Below, in pieces: positions 44,631 through 53,799 of a DNA stretch of 64,000 bases; positions within the stretch are counted from its first letter, which is position 1; each line of letters starts with the position of its first letter. The position numbers and the translations under genes are program-made. Origin of the DNA: Bin52 sp965243345 (GTDB lineage Bacteria > Pseudomonadota > Alphaproteobacteria > Thalassobaculales > Thalassobaculaceae). Location: positions 4,092,001-4,156,000 of the forward strand of contig CBDEUR010000003.1 in NCBI GenBank assembly GCA_965243345.1, given 5' to 3'. The notes under the pieces are model-generated. The model did no database searches, was not told the origin of the DNA, and was given only the letters and a program-made list of their open reading frames with translations.

Positions 44631-45184
44631 GCATACATGTTGCGCATCCTGTCAGAAAATGGTCCGGAAAGCCAACGGTTATGTACGGGTCTGGTTGTCC
44701 GGCAAAACAATCCGTGCGGCATCCGGTTCGAAAACCGGCCGTGATTACGACTTCGACGGCAACGAGCGACAGGGCCGGCGAGTTCGAAAGTCCATGTTTC
44801 AAGGAGCATCGGTACCTGCAAGGACAGGGTTCCGAAAGGCGGCAACACCTGCCTTCCGGCCGGCTCGAATTCGTGCCGGGCTGGCGTTGACGCACCGTTT
44901 CCACCAGGAGGGTGACGCGCCTGCCGGCGCGGTTTCCCCTGACCGGAAGTTGTGCCGAATCGTCGTGTGACCGAAAAAAATGGCAGCTGGCGGACACCGC
45001 GGTACCCGGTGGGTGAGCCCGGACACGATTCCGGTTGACGGTCCCTGCTTCTGCCCGGGCGAACACCCTCCGTCGGTCCGGTTCCGGCGAGCGTCAGCCG
45101 AGGGCGCCGAAGAGCCCGGCGCCGACTACCGGCAACGGTCTGAAGGCGCCGGGAAACTCTTCCTGATCATCCCGTTCCTTCGCT
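44631..45184. other. Gene-less, lower-GC stretch
   Basis: About 550 bp without a convincing ORF on either strand. It is notably less GC-rich around 44620-44720 than the surroundings, which may hold the promoter of the hypothetical gene, but no good -35/-10 pair was found. Cysteine-rich frames on the minus strand are compositional artefacts. Confidence 0.4.
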
Positions 45185-46069
45185 TCACTGTCCTTCCGAG
45201 ATCAGAAGGTATCCCCGGTTCTCGACGGTATCGAAGGTCTGCATCGCAGCGATAAGGTCGGTTGCCTTGACCCAAACCCAGGGTGCCCGGTTCGGATTTA
45301 CATCCATGATGAGAAAAGAGTCGCTTTCGCGGTCGTAGGCTCCCAGCGGCGAGATATGACCGCCCCCTGACTGCCCGAGTGCCTTGCGGGAGTAGTTGAT
45401 GAGTACGTAGTTGTCCGCCGTGGCAAGATTGTCGGCGAGTTCGTCGCGCAGGAGTTCCGGCTCTGCGCCGTCCTTCACCACCCGCATTGTCACCGACAGG
45501 CCGTGCACCCGGAGCACCTGCGCGAGCTGACGAAGCTGAAGACCGAAGTCCTTTTTCCACTCGCCCGAAATCTCGATGGGTTTGCCCAGCACCTCGGCCA
45601 CGCTCTTCGTCCCCTCGATCAGCACATTGTTCGGTGTGAACTTGCCGAGAAACGGGTCGAAACCGACAGGCAACCATGCCATGTCCGCGGCATCGATCGC
45701 GCTGCGGTCCTGCGGCAACCCCTCCTGCTTGCCGAGTCGCAGCGCATTCAGCACGATCGCGGAGGATGCCGGACCGCAGTAGATCCTGTTGTCCTGGCTG
45801 ACGAAGTGGTTGCTCAGCGGAAAGAAGTCCACCTTGTGTTCCGCTCGTGAAAAGCGCTCCACGCTTTCCCCGGAACTCCACTCGACCAGCGTGGCGCCGG
45901 CTGCCGGCACGGCGTGCAGGATGCCGGCGGCAGCAGCGATCCACACGCATGCCGCCATGTTCTTCCATCCGGAACGGCCTGCCGGTCTTCCGTTCCCCGG
46001 CGAAGGCGGGTCCGCGCGTTCCGGTCCGGTTTCGCCGCTGGGTCGCAGTTCTGCCATCTCGGTCTCCAT
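45185..46069 (-). CDS. Phytochelatin-synthase-like cysteine peptidase, exported or membrane-anchored
   Basis: 294 aa from the ATG with GGGAG upstream. A hydrophobic segment (MAACVWIAAAAGILHAVPAAGA, about 38-59) follows a long charged N-terminus, so it may be a signal anchor; a shorter start inside it is possible. The catalytic domain has C98 in NRIYCGPASSAIVLNAL, H238 in GGGHISPLGAYD and D256 in IMDVNPN. The His-Asp spacing of 18 equals that of plant and cyanobacterial phytochelatin synthases. Bacterial half-size forms mainly cut glycine from glutathione or its conjugates. It is 303 bp downstream of Cu/Zn SOD on the same strand. Confidence 0.83.
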   Translation of the reverse strand: METEMAELRPSGETGPERADPPSPGNGRPAGRSGWKNMAACVWIAAAAGILHAVPAAGATLVEWSSGESVERFSRAEHKVDFFPLSNHFVSQDNRIYCGPASSAIVLNALRLGKQEGLPQDRSAIDAADMAWLPVGFDPFLGKFTPNNVLIEGTKSVAEVLGKPIEISGEWKKDFGLQLRQLAQVLRVHGLSVTMRVVKDGAEPELLRDELADNLATADNYVLINYSRKALGQSGGGHISPLGAYDRESDSFLIMDVNPNRAPWVWVKATDLIAAMQTFDTVENRGYLLISEGQ

Positions 46070-46372
46070 CGTGCTCCCGTTGCCTGCGGGTAGACATATG
46101 CACGGGCGCATGAAAATTCCAGAGGCTGCCGCCGTCCCGCCGCATCCGCCTGTTCAGCCCGCAGGGGGAGACGGCGCGCCTGGTGCCCTGCCTCGAGGTG
46201 CAGCTTCCCGTGGCAGGAATGCCGGGACCGGCCGGTTTCGCCGGCACGCGCCGGCCATGCCCGTCCATGGTTCCGCGTACCGGAGAATGCACGGTCTCCG
46301 GCGACTGGCGAGAACGCCGGAACACGACCGGCGCCGGACCAGCGCCGGGAAGGGTCGCGTCGGGCCCGGCAA

Positions 46373-46885
46373 CTATCTCGTGATCACGCCGCAGGCAATG
46401 CGCGGACCCGCGGCACCGGCCGGGTCGGTCCGGTAGTCGTCGGGTCCCTCATGGATCACGATGGCCGCGCCATCGTCGTCGAAGAGACGCTCATCGAGTT
46501 CCATGAAGGTGTTGAGAACCTCGATTTCGAGTGTGCCGGACGCGGGCACGTGGATGTTCGGCATGTCGCCCGCATGCACGCCGTCCTCGGCAAGAATGCC
46601 GTGCTTGACACCGTGGGGGTTGAAATGCCCGCCCGCGGACTTGAAGGGCGGTTCGCACCTGCCGACCGTGTGGACGTGGAAGGCGTGCGCACCCGCCGGC
46701 AGGCCCGTGAGCCTGGCGTGCAACAGCGTCCCGTGTGGTGTCCGGGCGAGTGTGACCTCGCCGACCGACTTGCCGTGAACATCTGCCATTGCGGCCCGCG
46801 CAATGTCCGCTGCGCCGGCAGCCTGTACGGTGGCTGCGACCAGCGCGATGCCGGCCAGCAGTCCCGTGAGCGTCGCGGTTCTCAT
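46373..46885 (-). CDS. sodC: Periplasmic Cu/Zn superoxide dismutase
   Basis: 170 aa with a Sec signal (MRTATLTGLLAGIALVAATVQAAGA). Metal ligands are all present: Cu site H70, H72, H87 and H145; Zn site H87, H95, H104 and D107. The disulfide cysteines are C77 and C165, and the active-site arginine is R162 in AGPRIACGVI. It removes superoxide in the periplasm. The ATG at 46885 has GAGGAG 7 nt upstream, better than an in-frame ATG seven codons earlier. Confidence 0.95.
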   Translation of the reverse strand: MRTATLTGLLAGIALVAATVQAAGAADIARAAMADVHGKSVGEVTLARTPHGTLLHARLTGLPAGAHAFHVHTVGRCEPPFKSAGGHFNPHGVKHGILAEDGVHAGDMPNIHVPASGTLEIEVLNTFMELDERLFDDDGAAIVIHEGPDDYRTDPAGAAGPRIACGVITR

Positions 46886-47184
46886 CGCCGTCTCCTCGAT
46901 AATCATGATACTGACGTAGACATAAATGTGGTGCGGGACGTGCCGCCGGTAAATGGGTGCACGGCAAATCCGTCGCGCACCCGCAGCGAGTCGGCCAGTT
47001 GACGCCGCAGCGCGACAGTCCGTGTGCCACGGCCCGTCGCCTTCTCCCGGCGAAACACTCTTGCGCAGCGTCGCGGGCCGGGTTCATCCGGGTCGCCACA
47101 GCGCCGGTCGACAAGGCCGGTACGGCAGCGGCGGCGACCGAAGGTCATCGGGAGAAGCTGGAGCGGCGTTTCGTGCAGCTTCGG

Positions 47185-48288
47185 TCAGCCCGGCGGGATC
47201 AGGACCAGCTTGCCGACGAAGGTCTTGGCGAGGAACAGCTGCTGGGCCTCGACGATCCGCTCGAGCGGGAAGGTTCGGGCGACGCACGGCCGGATCTCGT
47301 CTTTCTCGATGTAGGATACCAGGTTGGTGAACACCTCGTCCGCCTGCACCGTGCAGCCGATCAGGGTCAGGTCCCGCAGGTAGAGGGTGCGGACATCGAG
47401 CTCGACCCGGGGGCCCGCGATCGCGCCGGCGGTGACGTACCGGCCGCCGGGGCGAAGCGTGTCCAGGATTGCGGGCCACAACGGGCCGGCAACGAGATCG
47501 ATCACGACGTCCACCGACCCGGCGCCGGGGGTTGCGAGCAGGTCCGCGGTGCGGTCGAGAACCAGGTCGGCTCCAAGCGCCCGCACCGCGGCCGCCTTGG
47601 CCGCGCCGGCAAGCGCGGTCACCCGGGCGCCCCGGCGCTTTGCCAGCTGGACCGCCGCCGAGCCGACGCCGCCCGACGAGCCGGTCACCAGCACGTGTTC
47701 GGCTCCGACCGATGCCCGGTGCAGCATGTTCTCGGCGGTGGAGTAGGCACACGGGATCGATGCCAGCTCCGCGTCCGACCAGTCGCTGTTGACCGTGTGG
47801 GTCTCGCGGGACGGTGCGACCGCGTACTGGGCGAAGCCGCCGTCGCACTCCGAGCCGAAGGTCCATGCCTCGAATGGCCTGTAACCCACGTAGGACCGCA
47901 GCATGGTGCGCACGATCACCCGTTCCCCGATGCGTGCCGGGCTGACACCCGGACCCGTGGCGATGATCCTGCCGCAGCAGTCGGCGCCCTGGATGCGCGG
48001 GAACGTCATGGGTGCGCCGGACCAGCTCGCGTCCGCCGCGTCGATCGCATCGAGCCCGTGAGCGCCGCCCTGTCCGGTCGCCGCGTCCACCGACCGCGAG
48101 TACCAGCCGATGCGCGTGTTGATGTCGGTGTTGTTGATCCCGGCCGCCCCGACCCGGATCAGGACCTCGCCCTGGGCCGGAGACGGGGTCGGCACGTCTT
48201 CGCGGTATTCCAGCGCATCGAGACCGCCGTGCCGGACCAGGAGCACGGCACTCATCCGTTCCGGAACGGTCACCGTCTGGTCGTTCAT
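47185..48288 (-). CDS. MDR-type zinc-binding/quinone alcohol dehydrogenase
   Basis: 367 aa medium-chain dehydrogenase. GroES-like part: PAQGEVLIRVGAAGINNTDINTRIGWYSRS and PRIQGADCCGRIIATGPG. The nucleotide-binding motif is VLVTGSSGGVGSAAVQLAKRRGARVTAL (residues ~205-235). A C-terminal FPLERIVEAQQLFLAKTFVGKLVLIP is typical of quinone oxidoreductase-like members. The catalytic zinc cysteine position reads GINNTD, so the catalytic zinc may be missing and the enzyme may reduce enones or quinones with NADPH. It is divergent from secA. Confidence 0.86.
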   Translation of the reverse strand: MNDQTVTVPERMSAVLLVRHGGLDALEYREDVPTPSPAQGEVLIRVGAAGINNTDINTRIGWYSRSVDAATGQGGAHGLDAIDAADASWSGAPMTFPRIQGADCCGRIIATGPGVSPARIGERVIVRTMLRSYVGYRPFEAWTFGSECDGGFAQYAVAPSRETHTVNSDWSDAELASIPCAYSTAENMLHRASVGAEHVLVTGSSGGVGSAAVQLAKRRGARVTALAGAAKAAAVRALGADLVLDRTADLLATPGAGSVDVVIDLVAGPLWPAILDTLRPGGRYVTAGAIAGPRVELDVRTLYLRDLTLIGCTVQADEVFTNLVSYIEKDEIRPCVARTFPLERIVEAQQLFLAKTFVGKLVLIPPG

Positions 48289-48370
48289 GTCCTGGTTCCG
48301 CCGCCCTGGACCCGCCACCGCAGCCGGCAGGATAGAAACGGGGCGCGGCACGCGCAATCGGCGTCCCGCG

Positions 48371-48400
48371 TTGACAGTCAGCCGTGGACGGCCGTATGTC
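48371..48400 (+). promoter_or_regulatory. Predicted secA promoter
   Basis: TTGACA (48371-48376, perfect) and TATGTC (48395-48400) with an 18-bp spacer, 77 bp before the secA ATG. No ribosome site of strong type precedes the ATG (GGTGCCACC). Confidence 0.5.
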
Positions 48401-48476
48401 TTGAGGCGCTGCCGGACCACGGAAGCGGTCCGTGACTCCGGGTGCGTTTCCGTACCACCACGATTCGGGTGCCACC

Positions 48477-51194
48477 ATGATCGGTGCGATCGCCAGGACG
48501 TTCTTCGGTTCCCAGAATGACAGGATCCTGAAGCGGTTCCAGCGGCACGTCGATGCGATCAACGCGCTCGAGCCCCAGATCGAGAACCTGAGCGACGACG
48601 AGCTCAGGGGCCGGACACGCTGGTTCCGCGAACGCCTGGCCGGCGGCGAGACGCTCGACGGGCTGCTCGAGGAGGCATTCGCCACGGTGCGCGAGGCGGC
48701 GAAGAGGACGCTTGGACAGCGCCATTTCGACGTCCAGCTGCTCGGCGGCATCGTCCTCCACCAGGGCATGATCGCCGAGATGAAGACGGGCGAGGGCAAG
48801 ACCCTGGTCGCCACCCTGCCGGTCTACCTGAATGCGCTGGCAGGAGACGGCGTGCACGTGGTCACCGTCAACGACTACCTGGCCCGGCGCGACGCCGAGT
48901 GGATGGGCGCGATCTACGAGTTTCTCGGGCTTTCCGTCGGTGTCATCGTGCACGGTCTGACCGACGAGGAACGCCAGCGCGCCTACGCCGCCGACGTCAC
49001 CTACGGGACCAACAACGAATTCGGGTTCGACTATCTGCGCGACAACATGAAGTTCCGGCTCGAGGACATGAGCCAGCGCGACTTCGCCTACGCGATCGTC
49101 GACGAGGTGGACTCGATCCTGATTGACGAGGCCCGCACCCCGCTCATCATCTCCGGTCCGTCGGAGGACAGCTCGGAACTCTATCGCCGGATCGACCGGC
49201 TGATCCCGGAACTCGGCGACGAGGACTTCGAAAAGGACGAGAAACTGCGCACCGTCACCCTGACCGAGGCGGGGACCGAGCACGTCGAGACACTGCTGCA
49301 GGAACACGGCATCGTGACCGAAGGCGGCATGTACGACATCCAGAACGTCTCGGCGGTGCACCATGTGAACCAGGCGCTCAGGGCTCACAAGCTGTTCGCC
49401 CGGGACGTCGACTACATCGTGCGCACCGACATGGTGGTGATCATCGACGAGTTCACCGGGCGCGCCATGGAGGGGCGGCGGTACTCCGAGGGGCTTCACC
49501 AGGCGCTGGAAGCCAAGGAAGGGGTGACGATCCAGAACGAGAACCAGACCCTCGCCTCCATCACCTTCCAGAACTACTTCAGGCTGTACCCCAAGCTCGC
49601 GGGCATGACCGGCACCGCGATGACCGAGGCCGCCGAGTTCGAGGAGATCTACCGGCTCGACGTGGTCGAGGTCCCCACCAATCTCCCGGTCAACCGCGAC
49701 GACCACGACGACGAGGTCTACCGGACGGCGCAGGAGAAGTGGGACGCGATCATCGCGCTGATCGAGGACTGCCGCCAGCACGGGCAGCCGACCCTGGTCG
49801 GCACCGTATCGATCGAGAAATCGGAACTGCTGGCGGGGTTGCTGTCGGCCAGGAAGATACCCCACCAGGTGCTCAATGCCCGGTTCCACGAGCAGGAGGC
49901 CGTGATCATCGCCCAGGCCGGGGGTCCGGGAACCGTGACCATCGCCACCAACATGGCGGGCCGCGGTACCGACATCCAGCTCGGCGGCAACCCGGACATG
50001 CGGGTCCAGACCGAGGTCCCCGACGGGGACGCGGCGAAGGTCGGTGCGGTCCGCGCCGAGGTCGAGCAACTGAAGGCCCGGGTGATTGCAGCGGGCGGTC
50101 TCTGCGTGATCGGGACCGAGCGCCACGAGAGCCGGCGCATCGACAACCAGCTGCGCGGCCGGTCGGGCCGGCAGGGCGACCCGGGCTCGTCGAAGTTCTT
50201 CCTGTCGCTGGAAGATGACCTGATGCGGATCTTCGGGTCCGACCGCATGGACGGCGTCCTGCGCAAGCTCGGGCTCGAGGACGGCGAGGCGATCGTTCAC
50301 CCCTGGATCAACAAGGCGCTCGAGAAGGCGCAGATGAAGGTCGAGGCGCGCAACTTCGAAATCCGCAAGCAGCTGCTCAAGTACGACGACGTGATGAACG
50401 ACCAGCGCACGGTCATCTTCGAGCAGCGCAAGGACATCATGCGGTCCGAGGATGTCAGCGAGACCGTCACGGACATGCGCCGGCAGGTGATCGAGGACAT
50501 GGTCGCCGCGGCGATCCCGCCCGGCAGCTATCCCGACCAGTGGGATACCGAACAGCTGGTGACCGGGACCCGGAATGCGCTTGGACTGGCGGTGCCGGTG
50601 GCGGAGTGGGCGGCGGAGGAAGGGATCGCCGACCAGGAGATCATGGAACGCCTGACCGACGCATCGGCGCGCCACATGGCGGAGAAGGCGGCCAACTACC
50701 GGCCCGAACTCATGCGCATGGCGGAGAAGTCGCTGCTGCTCCAGGTCCTCGACCAGCAGTGGAAGGAACACCTGCTGTCCCTGGACCACCTGCGCCAGGG
50801 CATCAACCTGCGTGCCTACGCCCAGCGAGATCCGCTCAACGAGTACAAGCGGGAAGCCTTCGCGCTGTTCGAGGCGATGCTCGCCACCCTGCGCCAGACC
50901 ATTACAGGGGTGCTGGCGCACCTGGAGATCCAGGTCGGGCAGGCACCCGAAGAGACGGAGGCGCGCGCCGCGGCGGCCGGGCCGAACGGACAGGTGCGCG
51001 AGGTCCGCGCCGATCCGGCCGGCGACGACGAGCGGGCCGCGGCCCGGAACGAAACGCGGCGGCCGCTGATCAGTCGCTCGGCACGCAATCGGGATCCGAA
51101 CGATCGCTCGACCTGGGGGCGGGTGTCGCGCAACGAGCCGTGTCCGTGCGGCTCGGGGCGGAAGTACAAGCACTGCTGCGGCCGCCTGGCCTGA
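48477..51194 (+). CDS. secA: SecA, preprotein translocase ATPase
   Basis: 905 aa, the motor of the Sec export pathway. Walker A GEGKT at 105-109, the DEAD-type EVDSILIDEART near 217-229, RGTDIQLGGNP and the GRSGRQGDPGSS motif of the second ATPase domain (near 565). The helical scaffold and preprotein-binding segments lie between. The C-terminal zinc finger CPCGSGRKYKHCC, which binds SecB and lipids, is complete. ATG 48477 begins MIGAIARTFFGSQNDR, the usual start; the frame upstream is not coding. Its 3' end overlaps a convergent methyltransferase gene. Confidence 0.98.
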   Translation: MIGAIARTFFGSQNDRILKRFQRHVDAINALEPQIENLSDDELRGRTRWFRERLAGGETLDGLLEEAFATVREAAKRTLGQRHFDVQLLGGIVLHQGMIAEMKTGEGKTLVATLPVYLNALAGDGVHVVTVNDYLARRDAEWMGAIYEFLGLSVGVIVHGLTDEERQRAYAADVTYGTNNEFGFDYLRDNMKFRLEDMSQRDFAYAIVDEVDSILIDEARTPLIISGPSEDSSELYRRIDRLIPELGDEDFEKDEKLRTVTLTEAGTEHVETLLQEHGIVTEGGMYDIQNVSAVHHVNQALRAHKLFARDVDYIVRTDMVVIIDEFTGRAMEGRRYSEGLHQALEAKEGVTIQNENQTLASITFQNYFRLYPKLAGMTGTAMTEAAEFEEIYRLDVVEVPTNLPVNRDDHDDEVYRTAQEKWDAIIALIEDCRQHGQPTLVGTVSIEKSELLAGLLSARKIPHQVLNARFHEQEAVIIAQAGGPGTVTIATNMAGRGTDIQLGGNPDMRVQTEVPDGDAAKVGAVRAEVEQLKARVIAAGGLCVIGTERHESRRIDNQLRGRSGRQGDPGSSKFFLSLEDDLMRIFGSDRMDGVLRKLGLEDGEAIVHPWINKALEKAQMKVEARNFEIRKQLLKYDDVMNDQRTVIFEQRKDIMRSEDVSETVTDMRRQVIEDMVAAAIPPGSYPDQWDTEQLVTGTRNALGLAVPVAEWAAEEGIADQEIMERLTDASARHMAEKAANYRPELMRMAEKSLLLQVLDQQWKEHLLSLDHLRQGINLRAYAQRDPLNEYKREAFALFEAMLATLRQTITGVLAHLEIQVGQAPEETEARAAAAGPNGQVREVRADPAGDDERAAARNETRRPLISRSARNRDPNDRSTWGRVSRNEPCPCGSGRKYKHCCGRLA

Positions 51195-51711
51195 CCGCCG
51201 CGATTCGCTGCACCATGGCCGGTCGCGGCGAACTCACGGCGAGATCCTCGAACGCAATCACCCGCAGGTGCGGCCGGACCCGGTCCAGCAGTTCTTCCCG
51301 CTCGAGCAGGAAGTCGGGATTGCGCGGGCGTCCGAACGCGGCATTGCCTTCGGCGAAGGTCTCGTAGATCAGGATGCCGCCCGGGGCCACCGCCTGGACG
51401 ATGCGGCCGAACAGGGGCCGGTGCAGGTAGTTGGTGACCACCACCGCCGCGAACCGGCGCGCCCCGAACGGCCACTGCGCCGGACCCTCGAGATCATGCC
51501 GGACGATCCCGGCGCCCGCGGTGTCCGCGAGGTCGGCGACACCTGAAACATCCCGGTCCACCATCACCACCGGATGTCCCCCGGCGAGCAGGTAGCGCGC
51601 GTGCCGGCCCGATCCGCAGGCCAGGTCGAGCACGCTGCCGCCGCCCGGGATCAACGGTGCGAACCGGGTGACCCAGGCGGAAGGGTGCAGCGAAGCAGGG
51701 TCTGTGGTCAT
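51070..51711 (-). CDS. SAM-dependent methyltransferase (class I)
   Basis: 213 aa from the ATG with GGAG 6 nt upstream. SAM motif I SVLDLACGSGRHARYLLAGG near residue 27, then VVMVDRDVSG, a GGILIYETFAEGN motif III region and RPAMVQRIAAVRP at residue ~170. Homologues normally end near that point. Here the frame runs another 40 residues, all antisense to the 3' end of secA (overlap 51070-51194), and the tail is a low-complexity Ser/Arg/Thr stretch. So the C-terminus is probably an extension after loss of the original stop. The substrate is unknown. Confidence 0.8.
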   Translation of the reverse strand: MTTDPASLHPSAWVTRFAPLIPGGGSVLDLACGSGRHARYLLAGGHPVVMVDRDVSGVADLADTAGAGIVRHDLEGPAQWPFGARRFAAVVVTNYLHRPLFGRIVQAVAPGGILIYETFAEGNAAFGRPRNPDFLLEREELLDRVRPHLRVIAFEDLAVSSPRPAMVQRIAAVRPGGRSSACTSAPSRTDTARCATPAPRSSDRSDPDCVPSD

Positions 51712-51770
51712 GACGGACTCCTCGCCGGATGCTCGTGCCCATGGATAGGCCACGAGCTGCCCGCGGGTCG

Positions 51771-51799
51771 ATGACATTCACCTGCTCTCCCGCTACCAT
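51771..51799 (+). promoter_or_regulatory. Predicted promoter of the Liv-type operon
   Basis: ATGACA at 51771-51776 and TACCAT at 51794-51799 with a 17-bp spacer, 43 bp before the livH-like GTG start. It lies between the divergent methyltransferase and the transporter operon. Confidence 0.4.
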
Positions 51800-51841
51800 T
51801 TGCCATGAATCAGCCTTTTGCCGCAGGCGGGAGGAAACCTG

Positions 51842-52717
51842 GTGGAAATCCTGCAACTCACGGTCAGCGGGCTGGCAAACGGCTGCATCTACGGGCTGAT
51901 CGCACTCGGGTTCGTGCTGATCTACAAGGCGACCGAACAGGTCAACTTCGCCCAGGGCGACATGATGATGCTCGGCGCGTTCCTGGCGCTGGGCCTCGGG
52001 AATGCCGACCGGCTGGGCATGCCCTTTCTCGTCGCATGTGCCGGCGCCATCGCCGGGATGGCCGCGGTCGGCTGGTCGATGGAACGGCTGGTGCTGCGGC
52101 GCATCTTCGGGCAGTCACAGGTCACGGTGGTGATCCTTACCATCGCGCTCGGTTTCGTACTCCGTTTCGTGGCCGGCCTGGTCTGGGGACATGAACCGCT
52201 TTCGCTCGAGAACCCGCTTGCCGGCAGCAACGCGCGTTTCGCCGGCCTGGTGCTCGGTCTCGACGAGGTCGCGGTCATCGTGGTGACGCTCCTGCTCACC
52301 GGCCTGCTGTTCGTGTTCTTCAACCGCTCCCGGCTCGGCATCGCCATGCAGGCGTCGAGCCAGAACCAGCTTGCCGCCTACTACATGGGAATACCGGTCA
52401 GGCGCATCCACGGACTGACCTGGGCGCTTGCCGGCGCCATTGCCGCCGTCGCCGGTATCCTGTTCGCGACCAAGGGATCAATCGATCCGTCCGCCGGCCT
52501 GCTCGGCATCAAGGCATTTGCAGCCGCGGTGATCGGCGGGTTCGGATCGCTTCCGGGCGCGCTTCTGGGCGGTCTGCTGGTCGGCCTGTCCGAACCCTTT
52601 GCCGCACGGTTCATTGCTGCCGGCTACTCGCAGATCATTCCCTACGCGCTGTTGATCGTCGTGCTGCTCCTGCGCCCGCAGGGACTGTTCAGCCAGGTCA
52701 TGGGAAAGAAGGTCTGA
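51842..52717 (+). CDS. LivH-like branched-chain-type ABC permease
   Basis: 291 aa with about eight hydrophobic segments. The start is GTG 51842, with GGGAGGAAA in front; a TTG eight codons earlier has none. LTVSGLANGCIYGLIALGFVLIYKATEQVNFAQGDMMMLGAF is the classic LivH N-terminus. The coupling loop is RSRLGIAMQASSQNQLAAYYMGIPVRRIHGLTWALAG near residue 170. It is the first gene of a six-gene operon. The transporter class is certain; the ligand is not, and the operon's acyl-CoA synthetase suggests a carboxylic acid. Confidence 0.92.
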   Translation: MEILQLTVSGLANGCIYGLIALGFVLIYKATEQVNFAQGDMMMLGAFLALGLGNADRLGMPFLVACAGAIAGMAAVGWSMERLVLRRIFGQSQVTVVILTIALGFVLRFVAGLVWGHEPLSLENPLAGSNARFAGLVLGLDEVAVIVVTLLLTGLLFVFFNRSRLGIAMQASSQNQLAAYYMGIPVRRIHGLTWALAGAIAAVAGILFATKGSIDPSAGLLGIKAFAAAVIGGFGSLPGALLGGLLVGLSEPFAARFIAAGYSQIIPYALLIVVLLLRPQGLFSQVMGKKV

Positions 52718-53799
52718 TGCGCTTCCGCTTCAAGGAGCACTACGACCAGGACATCAGGCTGTTTGCCGACCTGGCGGACGGACTGCGCTACGGGAGCCTG
52801 CTGCTGGGCGCGGTGCTGCTGCCGTTCGTTCTCGACGACTTCCTGCTCGGAGAGGCAACCAGCGTCGTGATCTGGGCAATCGCGGGCATGGGGCTGATGC
52901 TCCTGACCGGGCATGCCGGCCAGGTCAGTCTCGGCCACGCCGCCTTCCTGGCGCTCGGCTGCTACGTCAACGCGATCCTCATGAACAGCTTCGGCCTGCC
53001 GTTTCCACTGGCTTTCCTGCTGGCCGGCGTGATCAGCGGCCTGTGCGGGGTTGCGGTGGCGGTCCCGGCGCTGCGGCTGCACGGGCTGTACCTGGCGATC
53101 GCGACGCTGGCGCTGTCGATGCTGACCGAGGACATCATCGTGCTCGCCGAACCATGGACCGGCGGTGTGATCGGACTGACGGCGCCGACCCCGGAGATCG
53201 CGGGACTGGTGATCGACCGGTACGCGACACCCGACCTGTTCTACTGGCTGTGCCTCGGTGTCGCCGTGCTGGTCACGCTCGGATACCGCAACCTGTTGCG
53301 CTCGCCGCTCGGGCGCGCCTTCATCGCCATACGCGACTCCGAGATTTCCGCCCAGGCGGCCGGGATCAGCCTGGCCCGGACCAAGGCGGCCGCCTTCGGC
53401 CTGTCGTGCATGGTCACCGGGTGGGCCGGGGCCCTCATGGGCCACTTCTTCTACAGCTTCAACCACGAGGTGTTCACCGTCATCCTGTCGATCCAGCTCC
53501 TGCTGATGATCGTGATCGGCGGGCTCGGATCGATCCATGGCGCGTGGTACGGCGCGCTGATCGTCGGACTGATTCCGCAGGCGATCAACCTGGTCCGCGA
53601 CGCGGTCGGGACGGTGGCCGTTCCCGGACTCGAAACCAGCCTGTTCAGCGTGCTGATCGTGCTGTTCGTCCTGTACGAGCCACACGGGCTGCATGGCCGC
53701 CTGACCAAGTGGAAGATCTGGCTCGACCTGTTCCCGTTCTGCCGGCGCGACATGTTTCGCCGGCAGAAGAGCTACCTGCGTACGGAACGGTTCCGGTGA
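52717..53799 (+). CDS. LivM-like branched-chain-type ABC permease
   Basis: 360 aa permease, starting in the TGATG that ends livH. Hydrophobic segments alternate with a conserved core MGLMLLTGHAGQVSLGHAAFLALGCYVNAIL and AIRDSEISAQAAGISLARTKAAAFGLS, the coupling loop. IGGLGSIHGAWYGALIV is the typical LivM signature. The C-terminus is longer than usual, with a hydrophilic tail (KWKIWLDLFPFCRRDMFRRQKSYL) that may be cytosolic. Confidence 0.92.
   Translation: MRFRFKEHYDQDIRLFADLADGLRYGSLLLGAVLLPFVLDDFLLGEATSVVIWAIAGMGLMLLTGHAGQVSLGHAAFLALGCYVNAILMNSFGLPFPLAFLLAGVISGLCGVAVAVPALRLHGLYLAIATLALSMLTEDIIVLAEPWTGGVIGLTAPTPEIAGLVIDRYATPDLFYWLCLGVAVLVTLGYRNLLRSPLGRAFIAIRDSEISAQAAGISLARTKAAAFGLSCMVTGWAGALMGHFFYSFNHEVFTVILSIQLLLMIVIGGLGSIHGAWYGALIVGLIPQAINLVRDAVGTVAVPGLETSLFSVLIVLFVLYEPHGLHGRLTKWKIWLDLFPFCRRDMFRRQKSYLRTERFR

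Noticed and set aside
48378..51173. 931-codon open frame antisense to secA
   Set aside because: It mirrors secA codons, is rich in His/Val/Asp repeats typical of a third-position shadow, and starts without a ribosome site.
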